From Muribaculaceae bacterium (GTDB lineage Bacteria > Bacteroidota > Bacteroidia > Bacteroidales > Muribaculaceae): 64,000 bases of DNA. The notes beneath the pieces were generated by a model. That model searched no databases. It was not told the origin of the DNA and saw only the letters and a list, made by a program, of their open reading frames with translations. The stretch covers positions 186,001 to 250,000 of the forward strand of contig JAFSCJ010000005.1 in assembly GCA_017436845.1 (NCBI GenBank). The letters run 5' to 3'. This document shows positions 52,078-62,230 of the stretch, piece by piece. The translations under genes and the position numbers were made by a program. Every line of letters begins with the position of its first letter. The stretch's first letter is position 1.

Positions 52078-53457
52078 ATGGCTCATAAAGATATAACCCG
52101 CAGAGATTTCCTTAAAGTAATGGGTGTAGGCACCACTGCAACCGCAGCTGCATTGTGTGGATGCACAACCGAAAAAGCAAAAGAGGCTAAAACAACACCT
52201 GAGACAGTTCCTTCAGAAGGAATGACCTATCGCACTACCCCCTCAACCGGAGACAAAGTATCTATTCTCGGATATGGGTGTATGCGTTGGCCAAGGCTCC
52301 AGGAGCCGGCAAAAGATGGTAATGTCATTGATCAAAATGCTGTAAACGAACTTATTGATTATGCAATCGAACATGGAGTAAATCTCTTTGACACATCTCC
52401 AATCTATGTGCAAGGATGGTCAGAAAAATCAACAGGCATAGCTCTAAAACGACATCCAAGAGAAAAATTCTATATCTCAACAAAGTTGTCAAACATGCAC
52501 AACTATAGCCGAGAAGCATCGTTGGAAATGTATCACAACTCTTTTACTAATCTGCAAGTGGATTATATCGACTATTATTTGCTACATTCTGTGGGCGGAG
52601 GAGATGGAATGGGGCTATTAAAGAAACGATACTTCGACAATGGCATACTTGACTTCCTTCTCGAAGAACGTAAAAAGGGTAAAATTCGCAACCTCGGATT
52701 CTCTTATCACGGCGATGTAAAAGTGTTTGACTACATGCTTTCGCTTCATGATGAGATAAAATGGGATTTCGTTTTGATTCAGATGAACTACCTCGATTGG
52801 CAACATGCTAAAGCTAACAATCCCTCTAACACCAACGCCGAATATCTATACGAAGAATTAACGAAACGTGGGATTCCTGTCATGATTATGGAACCTTTGC
52901 TTGGAGGCCGATTAGCGAAAGTTCCCGACCACATCGTTGCAAGATTGAAACAACGTGAGCCCGAAAAGAGTGTGGCTTCATGGGCGTTCCGCTTTTGTGG
53001 CACATACGAAAATGTGTTGACCGTGTTGAGTGGGATGACTTATATGGAGCATCTTCAAGACAATATACGCACATACTCTCCATTAATGCCATTAACCGAA
53101 GAGGAACTTCAATTCCTCAAAGAGACTGCTGACCTGATGATTCAATATCCTACAATTCCTTGCACCGATTGCAAATATTGTATGCCTTGTCCTTATGGAA
53201 TTGACATCCCCGGAGTCTTTTGGCATTACAACAAGTGTCTCAATGAAGGATATATCGTAAATGAGGGCAACAAAGAATATCGCGATGCTCGTAAAGCATT
53301 CCTTGTAGGGTATGACCGAAGTGTCCCTAAATTGCGTCAAGCGAATCACTGTATAGGGTGCGGACAATGTATTCCTCTATGCCCTCAACGCATCAATATT
53401 CCTCAAAAATTGCATCACATTGATGACTATGTAGAATCGCTTAAACGCAACAGCTAA
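52078..53457 (+). CDS. Tat-exported aldo/keto reductase fused to 4Fe-4S ferredoxin domain
   Basis: The 459-residue protein begins with a twin-arginine signal (ITRRDFLKVMG) and a lipobox-like ALCGC. It is probably a folded lipoprotein carried across the inner membrane by Tat. Residues about 55-345 are an aldo/keto reductase barrel (GYGCMRWPRLQ, LFDTSPIYVQGWSE, STKLSN, YYLLHSVGG). The C-terminal part carries cluster motifs CTDCKYCMPCPYGIDIPG and CIGCGQCIPLCPQRINIP for two [4Fe-4S] centres. Such fusions are a known Bacteroidetes and Firmicutes group of unknown substrate. It follows the membrane polyferredoxin by 20 bp. The pair would let quinol or ferredoxin electrons reduce something in the periplasm, which is inference. 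Confidence 0.85.
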   Translation: MAHKDITRRDFLKVMGVGTTATAAALCGCTTEKAKEAKTTPETVPSEGMTYRTTPSTGDKVSILGYGCMRWPRLQEPAKDGNVIDQNAVNELIDYAIEHGVNLFDTSPIYVQGWSEKSTGIALKRHPREKFYISTKLSNMHNYSREASLEMYHNSFTNLQVDYIDYYLLHSVGGGDGMGLLKKRYFDNGILDFLLEERKKGKIRNLGFSYHGDVKVFDYMLSLHDEIKWDFVLIQMNYLDWQHAKANNPSNTNAEYLYEELTKRGIPVMIMEPLLGGRLAKVPDHIVARLKQREPEKSVASWAFRFCGTYENVLTVLSGMTYMEHLQDNIRTYSPLMPLTEEELQFLKETADLMIQYPTIPCTDCKYCMPCPYGIDIPGVFWHYNKCLNEGYIVNEGNKEYRDARKAFLVGYDRSVPKLRQANHCIGCGQCIPLCPQRINIPQKLHHIDDYVESLKRNS

Positions 53458-53542
53458 TTGCAAAAACAGCATTTATATCCTGAAAATAATGGTATTTAAT
53501 TATCATTATGAATTATCAATTGTGTGTTAGGCATTTAATTTA

Positions 53543-53550
53543 TACCTTTG
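53543..53550 (+). promoter_or_regulatory. -7 promoter box of the DUF2723 operon
   Basis: TACCTTTG on the plus strand, 41 bp before the ATG at 53592. A TTG at 53519-53521 gives a 21-bp spacer. Confidence 0.65.
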
Positions 53551-53591
53551 TTGATTGATTTATTAACACAGAACGACAATTTCAATCTTGA

Positions 53592-56500
53592 ATGAAAAAG
53601 TATAATATAATTAACAACTCACTCGGCTGGCTATGCTTTATCATTGCCACCGTTACCTACATGCTCACTCTCGAGCCAACAGCAAGTTTTTGGGACTGTC
53701 CCGAGTTTATTTCACAAGGCTATAAATTGGAGGTAGGACACCCACCGGGCAACCCCATCTTCATGCTTGCAGCACGCTTTTGTGTCAACTTTGCCGGAAG
53801 CGATCCCTCTAATGTCGCAATAGCAGTAAATGCAATGTCGGCTCTTCTTAGTGCCGGAACTATATTATTGTTATTCTGGACAATAACACATTTAGTGCGC
53901 CGGCTCATCGTTAAAGATGAAGAAAACAATTTCTCATTGACACAAATGCTTGTCATCTTTGGGTCAGGACTTGTGGGCGCTCTTGCATTCACTTGGAGTG
54001 ATACTTTCTGGTATTCAGCTGTTGAAGGTGAAGTTTATGCATTTTCTTCATTCTGTACAGCATTAGTTTTCTGGCTCATTCTCAAATGGGAAAATCGTGC
54101 CGACCAGCCACATTCTGATCGTTACCTCATCTTAATAGCCTATGTAATAGGCATCTCTATTGCTGTACACTTGCTTAACTTATTGTGTATCCCGGCAATT
54201 GTACTTGTATTCTATTATCGCAAATTTAAAAATACCAATGCCAAAGGCTCTTTGATTGCATTGGGGATTTCATGTGTAATTGTAGGCTTAATTCTTTATG
54301 GTCTTGTCCCTGGTTTCATCGAAGTTGCTCAATACTTTGAACTACTCGCTGTTAACACATTAGGGCTAAGTTACAATTCCGGAGTACTACTTTACACTCT
54401 CATTGTTTTAGCGTCATTCATTTGGGCTATCTATGAATTATACAGCCAAAACAATCCTACTCGCATCAAACTATCTTTCATCTTGAGCATCTTAGTTTCA
54501 GGAATTCCATTCATTGGCAACAGCATAATAATCCCTATTTTGATTATAGCAGGATTATTTATTTACCTATTCAAGATTTGCAAAAAATTACCCATCAGAA
54601 TTTTATCAATTACTGTTATCAGTATTTTTGTAATATTCATTGGATATTCATCTTATGCTCTGCTTTTGATTCGTTCAAGTGCAAACACTCCTATGAATCA
54701 AAACTCACCCGATAACGTATTTGCACTAAGTTCATATCTCAACCGCGAACAATATGGCGAGCGTCCACTATTCTATGGGCAAACATTTAATTCATCAATT
54801 TTATATAAAGTTGATGCAAGTAACAGCCCTCATGCCATAACCGACGAAGGTGCTGCAATATACAATAAGATTGTAAAACAATCGCCCAATGAGCCTGACC
54901 GCTATGTTGTAACCGGCAACAAAACCGATTACAAAATGACTCCGGAGCTAAACATGTTGTTCCCTCGCATGTATAGCTCATCACCTGCTCACGTTCAAGC
55001 CTACAAAGACTGGACCGGCATGAACAGTACTAACACAAAATATATTGAAGCTACCCTTTATGTTGATGAAAATGGCAATCCATTACATAAAGACTACCGC
55101 ATAAAACCCACATTTAGCCAAAATCTGCAATATTTCTTGAACTATCAGCTCAATCACATGTATTGGAGATATTTCATGTGGAATTTTGCCGGTCGCCAAA
55201 ACGACATTCAAGGAAATGGAGAAGTTAACCATGGCAACTGGATTTCAGGTATTCCACTCATAGACAATCTACGTCTTGGCGATCAATCATTACTCCCCGA
55301 TGACATTGGCAAAGAGAATAAAGGGCACAATGTATTTTTCATGCTTCCTTTGATTTTAGGTATTATCGGTTTATTATGGCAAGCATTTGTATCAAAACGC
55401 GGCATAGAACAATTCTGGGTGGTATTCTTCTTATTCTTCATGACAGGTATTGCAATCGTGTTATATCTAAACCAAACACCGGGGCAACCTCGTGAGCGTG
55501 ACTACGCATTTGCCGGCTCATTCTATGCTTATGCAATATGGATTGGATTTGGTGTAGCAGCACTATATGCCATCATTAAAGATTTCATTGCTAAAAAGAG
55601 CAAAGAATCGACAATTGCTGCAGGAGCAGCTTGTGTTTTGGGTATCGCAGTACCTCTACAAATGGTTTCTCAAACATGGGACGACCACGATCGTTCCGGT
55701 CGATATGCGGCACGCGATTTCGGGATGAATTATCTATCAAGCGTCGATGAAAATGCCGTTATTTTCACCAATGGAGATAATGACACATTCCCATTGTGGT
55801 ATGCCCAAGAAGTAGAAGGCTACCGCACCGATGTGCGCGTGGTTAATATGTCTTACTTGACAACCGATTGGTATGCTAATCAATTACAATACCCCACCTA
55901 TGATGCACCGGCAATCGACATGCTTGCAACACCGATAGATTATGGGCATGACCGCTTGCAATTCAGCTATTTTCTAAATCCTGACACAGTAAATACTGTT
56001 GAAGTGGAAACATCTTTAAAAGCGCTCTATGACCCATCTTCGTCTAAAAACAAATGGGGAATGCCGGAAATTAAATACCCAATGATGTATATCCCCGTTG
56101 ATGCACAAGCAGCATTAAAGGCCGGTCGCGTTGATGCTTATCAAGCCAATGAAATTGTTGATTCTATTGATGTGAATATGTTTAATGATGTAGCTACTGC
56201 TAACGATGGCGGAATGGCACTAAATAAAGTTATCGCCCTCGACATTCTTGCAACAAGCATCAAAAACGGATGGAATCGCCCTGTTTACTTTGCAATGACT
56301 GTTCCCGATGATTATTATCTCGGATTGTCTAAATACATGAGTAATTCAGGTTTGGCTTATGAAATCACCCCTATTATTACAGGCAATGGAGACAATATCC
56401 CTGTCAACACCAACAAAATGTATGACAATGTGATGAACAAATTCCGTTGGGGTGGCATCGATAAGGTAACAAGTCCTGATGATATTTATCTCGACGAAAC

Positions 56501-57020
56501 AATTCGTCGCATGGTTGCCACTCATCGCAGTGCAATGCTTGACCTTGCAACTGCATTATATAACGAGGGGGTTGAGGCCGACATCTCAGCTGAAGAATAT
56601 GACGGAGAGATCAAAGAAAACCTCCTCAAATATGCGAAAGAAAGATATGAAAAATCTCTCGCCGTTGTTGACACAATGAGAGCAAAACTACCCACAGCGG
56701 CAGCTCCTTATTCAGTACAAATAGGAGAAATAATCGGAGACCTCTATTTGCGACTCGGACAAGCGCTCAATGATGAAACAATCACTCAAAAAGGGCTTGA
56801 CATCTTGGAAAGTGAAATACGCCGATATGCACAATACATCAGATATTTCCAAAGTCTCAAACCTTGGCAATATCAATCATTACAACGCGCTGACCGTTAT
56901 ATTGCAGGAAGCTATTTCATGTCATTACTCCAATCTTACAATAATGGAGGTGGTGAAACTGAAGAACTAATGACAGAATTGGAAAATCAAGGTGTAAACT
57001 TCGGACAATTTCTTCAATAA
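53592..57020 (+). CDS. DUF2723/TMEM260-like integral membrane glycosyltransferase
   Basis: The 1142-residue protein has about 12 membrane segments in its first 680 residues. The DUF2723 signature lies near the start: EPTASFWDCPEFISQGYKLE followed by GHPPGNPIF. The family includes human TMEM260, a protein O-mannosyltransferase, so GT-C type glycan transfer to exported proteins is inferred. Bacteroidetes glycosylate many exported proteins. The C-terminal part (about 690-1142) is extracytoplasmic and contains FTNGDNDTFPLWYAQEVEG and a helical TPR-like end. It is the first gene of a unit with a polysaccharide deacetylase and queG. The biological target is unknown. Confidence 0.85.
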   Translation: MKKYNIINNSLGWLCFIIATVTYMLTLEPTASFWDCPEFISQGYKLEVGHPPGNPIFMLAARFCVNFAGSDPSNVAIAVNAMSALLSAGTILLLFWTITHLVRRLIVKDEENNFSLTQMLVIFGSGLVGALAFTWSDTFWYSAVEGEVYAFSSFCTALVFWLILKWENRADQPHSDRYLILIAYVIGISIAVHLLNLLCIPAIVLVFYYRKFKNTNAKGSLIALGISCVIVGLILYGLVPGFIEVAQYFELLAVNTLGLSYNSGVLLYTLIVLASFIWAIYELYSQNNPTRIKLSFILSILVSGIPFIGNSIIIPILIIAGLFIYLFKICKKLPIRILSITVISIFVIFIGYSSYALLLIRSSANTPMNQNSPDNVFALSSYLNREQYGERPLFYGQTFNSSILYKVDASNSPHAITDEGAAIYNKIVKQSPNEPDRYVVTGNKTDYKMTPELNMLFPRMYSSSPAHVQAYKDWTGMNSTNTKYIEATLYVDENGNPLHKDYRIKPTFSQNLQYFLNYQLNHMYWRYFMWNFAGRQNDIQGNGEVNHGNWISGIPLIDNLRLGDQSLLPDDIGKENKGHNVFFMLPLILGIIGLLWQAFVSKRGIEQFWVVFFLFFMTGIAIVLYLNQTPGQPRERDYAFAGSFYAYAIWIGFGVAALYAIIKDFIAKKSKESTIAAGAACVLGIAVPLQMVSQTWDDHDRSGRYAARDFGMNYLSSVDENAVIFTNGDNDTFPLWYAQEVEGYRTDVRVVNMSYLTTDWYANQLQYPTYDAPAIDMLATPIDYGHDRLQFSYFLNPDTVNTVEVETSLKALYDPSSSKNKWGMPEIKYPMMYIPVDAQAALKAGRVDAYQANEIVDSIDVNMFNDVATANDGGMALNKVIALDILATSIKNGWNRPVYFAMTVPDDYYLGLSKYMSNSGLAYEITPIITGNGDNIPVNTNKMYDNVMNKFRWGGIDKVTSPDDIYLDETIRRMVATHRSAMLDLATALYNEGVEADISAEEYDGEIKENLLKYAKERYEKSLAVVDTMRAKLPTAAAPYSVQIGEIIGDLYLRLGQALNDETITQKGLDILESEIRRYAQYIRYFQSLKPWQYQSLQRADRYIAGSYFMSLLQSYNNGGGETEELMTELENQGVNFGQFLQ

Positions 57021-57033
57021 TAAATTTTGAACG

Positions 57034-57651
57034 ATGTTAATCGAACAACCACCACTACTATATCGCATTCTGTTTCCGGAAGCGATTTGGCGCATTAAAC
57101 GCAAAAAGCGTAGAGTGGTATATCTTACATTTGATGACGGACCGATACCCGAGGTAACTCCTTGGGTACTCGATCTGCTCGACAAATATAATATTAAAGC
57201 TACATTCTTTCTCGTCGGAGACAACGTTGCCCGACATCCCGAATTATTTGAAGAAATAAAACGTCGTGGACACACCTATGGGAACCACACAATGAATCAT
57301 CTTCAAGGCTCCAAGGTTACGACAATGCGTTATATGCGCAATATTACCGAAGCAAATAACTTAATCGACAGCACTTTGTTTCGACCTCCACATGGACTCA
57401 TTAGACCTGCGCAAGCAAGAGCCATCAAAGACCATTACAACATTATAATGTATGACCTTGTTACCCGCGATTATAGTAAAAAACTAAATGGCGAACAAGT
57501 ATTTGCCAACGTCAAACGTTACACTCGCAATGGCTCTATCATTGTGTTCCATGACTCCCTGAAAGCAGAAAAAAATCTGAAATATGCTTTACCTCGTGCC
57601 ATCGAATGGATAAAAGAGCAAGGCTATGAATTTGATGTCATCGGAATGTAA
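57034..57651 (+). CDS. Polysaccharide deacetylase family protein (NodB homology)
   Basis: The 205-residue protein has the NodB motifs: YLTFDDGPIPE (metal ligand and base aspartates D34, D35), the histidine motif GNHTMNH, and RPPHGLIRP. VTRDYSKKL occupies the later D-x-x-W-like position. It removes acetyl groups from N-acetylated sugars in peptidoglycan or other glycans. No signal peptide is seen, only a short hydrophobic patch at the start. It is 13 bp behind the DUF2723 gene and its 3' end overlaps queG by 26 bp. Confidence 0.88.
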   Translation: MLIEQPPLLYRILFPEAIWRIKRKKRRVVYLTFDDGPIPEVTPWVLDLLDKYNIKATFFLVGDNVARHPELFEEIKRRGHTYGNHTMNHLQGSKVTTMRYMRNITEANNLIDSTLFRPPHGLIRPAQARAIKDHYNIIMYDLVTRDYSKKLNGEQVFANVKRYTRNGSIIVFHDSLKAEKNLKYALPRAIEWIKEQGYEFDVIGM

Positions 57652-58561
57652 AAAGGTTATCTTAAAAGAGGCGGCCAAACTCGGCATTGAGGATATAGGC
57701 TTTGCGACAATAGCGCCTATTGATGATTTTGCACAAAAACATTTTGACTCATGGATTGAGAATGGATTTCATGGCGAAATGCACTATCTTGACAAGTATC
57801 ACGATGAGAGGAAAAATCCGACTCTTCTTTTGCCGTCTGCTCGTTCAATTATTGTCTGTGCAATAAATTATCATCCAACACAAAAACAGCCGGCAAATGC
57901 ACCTCAAATCGCGTCATACGCTCTTGGAAAGGACTATCACGAGGTCGTAAGAGCCAAATTATCCACTCTTGCTGATTTTATTCGTTCAAATTTTGGAGGA
58001 GAAACACGAGTATGCGTAGATACAGCCCCCCTAAGAGAACGCTATTGGGCAGTAAAAGCCGGAATAGGATTTATCGGGCGCAACAATCAACTAATCATTC
58101 CACAAAAAGGCTCTTATTTTTTCTTAGGCGAAATCTTAACAACAATAGAGTTCCCTCCCGATGAGCCATGCACGCAATCTTGCCTTAACTGTGGTGCATG
58201 TATAAAACATTGCCCCACTCGAGCTATTAAACTTGACGGCTCTATCGATGCTCGCCTATGTCTATCCTATCTCACTATAGAATATCGTGGTGATTTACCC
58301 GAAAATCTCCCTCTTGGCAATCGCGTGTATGGTTGCGACACATGCCAAATGGTGTGCCCTCACAATTTTAATGCTCCAGCCACAAAAATCGTGGAGTTAC
58401 TCCCTTCCAAAGAATTACTTGAACTTAACCAACAAGCAATGGAAGAAATGACACCAGAGCAATTCTCCTCAATATTCCGACACTCAGCCATTAAACGCAC
58501 CAAGCACTCCGGGTTTAAACGCAACATCGAATATATAACAAAAACGGCTCGCCATGATTGA
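57626..58561 (+). CDS. queG: Epoxyqueuosine reductase
   Basis: QueG performs the last step of queuosine synthesis, reducing epoxyqueuosine in tRNA with cobalamin and Fe-S clusters. The 311-residue protein carries two cluster motifs, CTQSCLNCGACIKHCP and YGCDTCQMVCPHN. It also has the family segments SYALGKDYHEVV, CVDTAPLRERYWAVKAGIGF and LSYLTIEYRG. The start at 57626 lies within the end of the deacetylase gene. An alternative is the ATG at 57635 (MSSECKK). The terminator hairpin overlaps the stop codon. Confidence 0.93.
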   Translation: MNLMSSECKKVILKEAAKLGIEDIGFATIAPIDDFAQKHFDSWIENGFHGEMHYLDKYHDERKNPTLLLPSARSIIVCAINYHPTQKQPANAPQIASYALGKDYHEVVRAKLSTLADFIRSNFGGETRVCVDTAPLRERYWAVKAGIGFIGRNNQLIIPQKGSYFFLGEILTTIEFPPDEPCTQSCLNCGACIKHCPTRAIKLDGSIDARLCLSYLTIEYRGDLPENLPLGNRVYGCDTCQMVCPHNFNAPATKIVELLPSKELLELNQQAMEEMTPEQFSSIFRHSAIKRTKHSGFKRNIEYITKTARHD

Positions 58562-58573
58562 CGAGCCGTTTTT
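58541..58573 (+). terminator. Terminator at the end of queG
   Basis: AAAACGGCTCG (58541-58551) pairs with CGAGCCGTTTT (58562-58572). It overlaps the queG stop codon and carries T-runs on both strands. It can also serve the convergent gene. Confidence 0.9.
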
Positions 58574-58596
58574 CATCCCACGCCTGTAAGACGGGC

Positions 58597-61500
58597 TTAA
58601 CGCTTGATAAGCACTTTATTAACAGTATTTCCTTGAACACGGATATATACACCGCTTTCAGGATTTTCTACTTTTATACCTTGTAAGTTATAATACTCTA
58701 CCGGAGCATTGTTATCGCTATCAACAACTACATCCTCAATTCCCGAAACGGCATTAAGCAACTTAGTATAAATATACACATTGGGAAGCTGTGAGTTAGT
58801 CATTACACACATCACTCCATCAAGAGATGTCAGGAATGTAGTAACACCATTTTCAAGAGTATATTCATAGTCAATTACCAATTCTTCTCCCTCAAGCATT
58901 CCGGTATCTTGATTTAACTCAGGAACACCAAAGAACCATTGATAGGTAGTTGCTGTTCCATCAACTGTAGCTTGATCACTTAGATCCACAACTCCATCAA
59001 TACAAGAAACCTCAATAGGAGCCTGAGTGTGATAATAATATACTATATAATTAGGTTTGTGCACCGGCAAAGTCTTAAATGTAAAATAGTTATTATTAAG
59101 AGTTAACATTTTCAGACTTGATAAACCATCAACATCAATTTCTGAGAATTTATTATTTGACAATGTTAATTGTGTTATATTTGGTGCATTATCAAAATCT
59201 ATCTCGCTCAATTGATTATTATCAAGATACAATGCCCATAGTTTATTGTTTCCTAATTTCACTTCGGTCAATTGATTTCCTGCAGCAGAAGCCACTTCAA
59301 GGTTTGGAGCTTGACTAAAATCGATTGATGTCAATTGATTTGAGCCAAGTGCCACTGTTTTCAAAGCCGGATATTTTGATAAGTCAAACTCTGTAAAGTT
59401 ATTTCCTTCCAAAGATATCTCAGACAATACCGATGAGTTTTCAGGAAGTGCAATTTCAGAAAGACCGGCACTATTCACACTGATGTTAATTGCATCTTTT
59501 AATTTTGAGCCATCAAAAGATGACAATTTTGCACCTGTCATACTAAATACAGTAATCGCATCAGCAACATCATATGTATAAACTTTTACATTTGCATTTG
59601 CAATAGTTCTTGCAGAGAATAACTTATAGGTATCACCCAATAGATATTGTTCTACATTATTATCTCCTGCCCAATCAATATAAACAGCAATACCTTCTCC
59701 ACCTGCAGCCAAAGAAAGGGATACCGAATCAGCATCATTAATTGTAGTAAATTCAGCTATGAGATTTGTTGGCATACCCGCAGCTTCAATAACTGTTGAT
59801 TTCAAAACATCAACTCCGGCAAATGCAGGATAAGTAGAATTTAACATCTCACAATAGATCTTACCGGCATTAACATTGATGAATTTTGTAACACCATTGT
59901 TGATTGAATAGTCAACTCCTTCAGCAAGAGTATTTCCATCTACACTTTTCCACACATATTGAGTAGTTGCGCCACTAATAGAGGTGAGTTGTTCCGACAA
60001 ATCGGCTCCCGGTCCTTTTGACGCAATAATTATATCAGCCTGAGGAGCATAGATGTAATTTGTCTCATCAAGTTCACCATGAGCGGGCAAAGTAGCATAG
60101 GTAAACTTATTGTTATTACATGCAAAATACTCAAGATTGTTTTCAGTAGGCATCTTTACCGAAGAGACATTATTGTGAGAAATATCCAATCTTTTAAGAG
60201 CAGCACAATAAGTGAAATCAAGCTCCTCATATTGGTTATTAGAGATATTCAAGTCCACAACATTATCTCCAAATGACAAGTCTATATCAGAAAGTTGATT
60301 GTTGCTCAAGTCAAGAGTTCTGATTGCACGCATATCGTTTAGAACGACATCGCTCAAATTATTATTGCTCAGATTAATATTGCTCAAAATGTTTTTGTCA
60401 TAATCACCATTTACTCCAGCAAGTGAAAGAGTAGAGAAATTATTTCCACTTAGATCAAGAGATTCAAGACAACGATTCATGCTCAAATCAATTGAATATA
60501 GTCCGGCATCTGATATTGTGAATTGGCGAAGAGTTCGAGCGTTTGTAACATCAACCGAATACATCGGAACATTATTAGCCTCAAATGCCGTAATCTGCAC
60601 ACCTTCAGGCGCATAAACCATTACTTGACCATATCCGGCTTTTACGCCCTCTACATTTGCAGTTTCAGGGGCATAGAAAGAGGTTGCTTTATATGATTTT
60701 TGTTCCCCATCTCCAAAATCCACAAAAAACTCTACCGGATTTTCTTCGGTTGCTCCAAGAGCGCCCACAGAGAATGAAACAGCATTATTGGGAGAGATAC
60801 TTGTTGAGAAACTTATTACTTTATCATTCAATCCCACCTCTTTTGCTGTTTTCACCTTGAATTTTTCTGTGCGCATTATTGCTTCAGGGAAGGCAGTGTT
60901 AGCAAAAGCAATATACACACTATCCTCATAAGCAGTATTAACAGTAAACACACCATTTTCATAGCTGTAGTAGCTTGCATCTAACAATGTTGTCGAGCCC
61001 GACACTTCTGAAACCGCATACAACGCGGCTTCTGTTGTTGTTCCTTCACGAAGCACTTTTGAACTAAAATCAAATGATGTTCCCTCTGCACATGATTTTA
61101 CGATGTCAAAATTTCGTTGTTGATAATAATATGTGTTCCACATATTTGAGGGTAATGGAAGTGTTGCAAAATCAAGACAGTTTTTATTTATTTCAAAAAT
61201 GTATAAAGCCGGATTATTTGAAACATCGATTGATGAGATATAGTTATCAGTAGCAATCAAAGTAATCAATTTAGTACACTTTGAAACGTCAAGGCTTGTC
61301 AATTTGTTGCCTGCACAAAACAGATATACCAATTCAGGGTTATTAGTAACATCGAGAGACGGTAACTTATATTCATTGTTTATTGACCCTTGATGTGTAC
61401 AATAAAATTGCGTCAAATAAGGATTTTTAGAAACATCTATTGATGTAATGCGTGTATCTGAGATGTTAAGAATCATAAGATTAGGATTCTTGCTCACGTC

Positions 61501-62214
61501 CAAAGTCTCAACATTAGTTACATCAAGTGTTAAACGCATCAACTCAGGACATCCTGTAGGGTCAAGTTTATTCAATGACAAGTTGTGATAGCCATCAAAT
61601 GAAACCAACGCAGGATAATCTGAAAGATTGAATGATTGATCCATGTGATCAACGATACTCACCTCAAGGATGCGTAGATTGGGTTTATTACCTCCTATAA
61701 TAAGCGGAGTTTCAGCAGTAAATGCATTATCTGAAAGATACAATGCCGACAATTCGGTCATATTTGTCAAATCAAGACTTTTCAATTCATTGTGAGACAA
61801 ATCGAGATAATCAAGTTTTGTGAGTTTTGAAAGGTCAATCCAATCTATATAACACCCACTTGCGTTGATATAATCAATTTTATCGGCATCACCATAAATC
61901 TTAACAATACCTTCGCTTGATACTTGACATTGAATGAATGTACCGGTTATAGAAGCTGTTGAATCAACATAAACAGCTTGCTCAAGCACATACTCTACTT
62001 TACCAAATCCATAATCAATATCGATATATTGTTCAGGTTCAGTACCGCCAAGCACAAGGGAGAATGAGTTTAATGCTCCGTTTTGCTCATAAATATTGGT
62101 TTTAAATGTAATTATAGGCTCATCTGCTGTTTGAGCAACAGCATCTACCGATGTTGCCATCATAGAAATCAAGATAGCAACACTTAAAACCAATGAATTA
62201 ATAATTTTTTTCAT
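58597..62214 (-). CDS. Large secreted leucine-rich repeat protein with sorting tail
   Basis: The 1205-residue protein has a signal peptide (MKKIINSLVLSVAILISMMA). Three clusters of short LRRs are seen (about 110-350, 540-720, 890-1060), with the period LxxLxLSxNxLxxLDLS. Examples are LTKLDYLDLSHNELKSLDL, IRTLDLSNNQLSDIDLS and LTQLTLSNNKFSEIDVDG-type phrases. Between them lie repeated beta-rich segments introduced by ATTYQW or ATTQYVW. The C-terminus is YYNLQGIKVENPESGVYI then NKVLIKR, the same tail as the 34.7 and 37.6 kb proteins. It starts 16 bp after the S8 protease, so both are co-transcribed. Binding to host or bacterial partners is inferred. Confidence 0.85.
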   Translation of the reverse strand: MKKIINSLVLSVAILISMMATSVDAVAQTADEPIITFKTNIYEQNGALNSFSLVLGGTEPEQYIDIDYGFGKVEYVLEQAVYVDSTASITGTFIQCQVSSEGIVKIYGDADKIDYINASGCYIDWIDLSKLTKLDYLDLSHNELKSLDLTNMTELSALYLSDNAFTAETPLIIGGNKPNLRILEVSIVDHMDQSFNLSDYPALVSFDGYHNLSLNKLDPTGCPELMRLTLDVTNVETLDVSKNPNLMILNISDTRITSIDVSKNPYLTQFYCTHQGSINNEYKLPSLDVTNNPELVYLFCAGNKLTSLDVSKCTKLITLIATDNYISSIDVSNNPALYIFEINKNCLDFATLPLPSNMWNTYYYQQRNFDIVKSCAEGTSFDFSSKVLREGTTTEAALYAVSEVSGSTTLLDASYYSYENGVFTVNTAYEDSVYIAFANTAFPEAIMRTEKFKVKTAKEVGLNDKVISFSTSISPNNAVSFSVGALGATEENPVEFFVDFGDGEQKSYKATSFYAPETANVEGVKAGYGQVMVYAPEGVQITAFEANNVPMYSVDVTNARTLRQFTISDAGLYSIDLSMNRCLESLDLSGNNFSTLSLAGVNGDYDKNILSNINLSNNNLSDVVLNDMRAIRTLDLSNNQLSDIDLSFGDNVVDLNISNNQYEELDFTYCAALKRLDISHNNVSSVKMPTENNLEYFACNNNKFTYATLPAHGELDETNYIYAPQADIIIASKGPGADLSEQLTSISGATTQYVWKSVDGNTLAEGVDYSINNGVTKFINVNAGKIYCEMLNSTYPAFAGVDVLKSTVIEAAGMPTNLIAEFTTINDADSVSLSLAAGGEGIAVYIDWAGDNNVEQYLLGDTYKLFSARTIANANVKVYTYDVADAITVFSMTGAKLSSFDGSKLKDAINISVNSAGLSEIALPENSSVLSEISLEGNNFTEFDLSKYPALKTVALGSNQLTSIDFSQAPNLEVASAAGNQLTEVKLGNNKLWALYLDNNQLSEIDFDNAPNITQLTLSNNKFSEIDVDGLSSLKMLTLNNNYFTFKTLPVHKPNYIVYYYHTQAPIEVSCIDGVVDLSDQATVDGTATTYQWFFGVPELNQDTGMLEGEELVIDYEYTLENGVTTFLTSLDGVMCVMTNSQLPNVYIYTKLLNAVSGIEDVVVDSDNNAPVEYYNLQGIKVENPESGVYIRVQGNTVNKVLIKR

Positions 62215-62230
62215 CTTATTTTTTATATTA

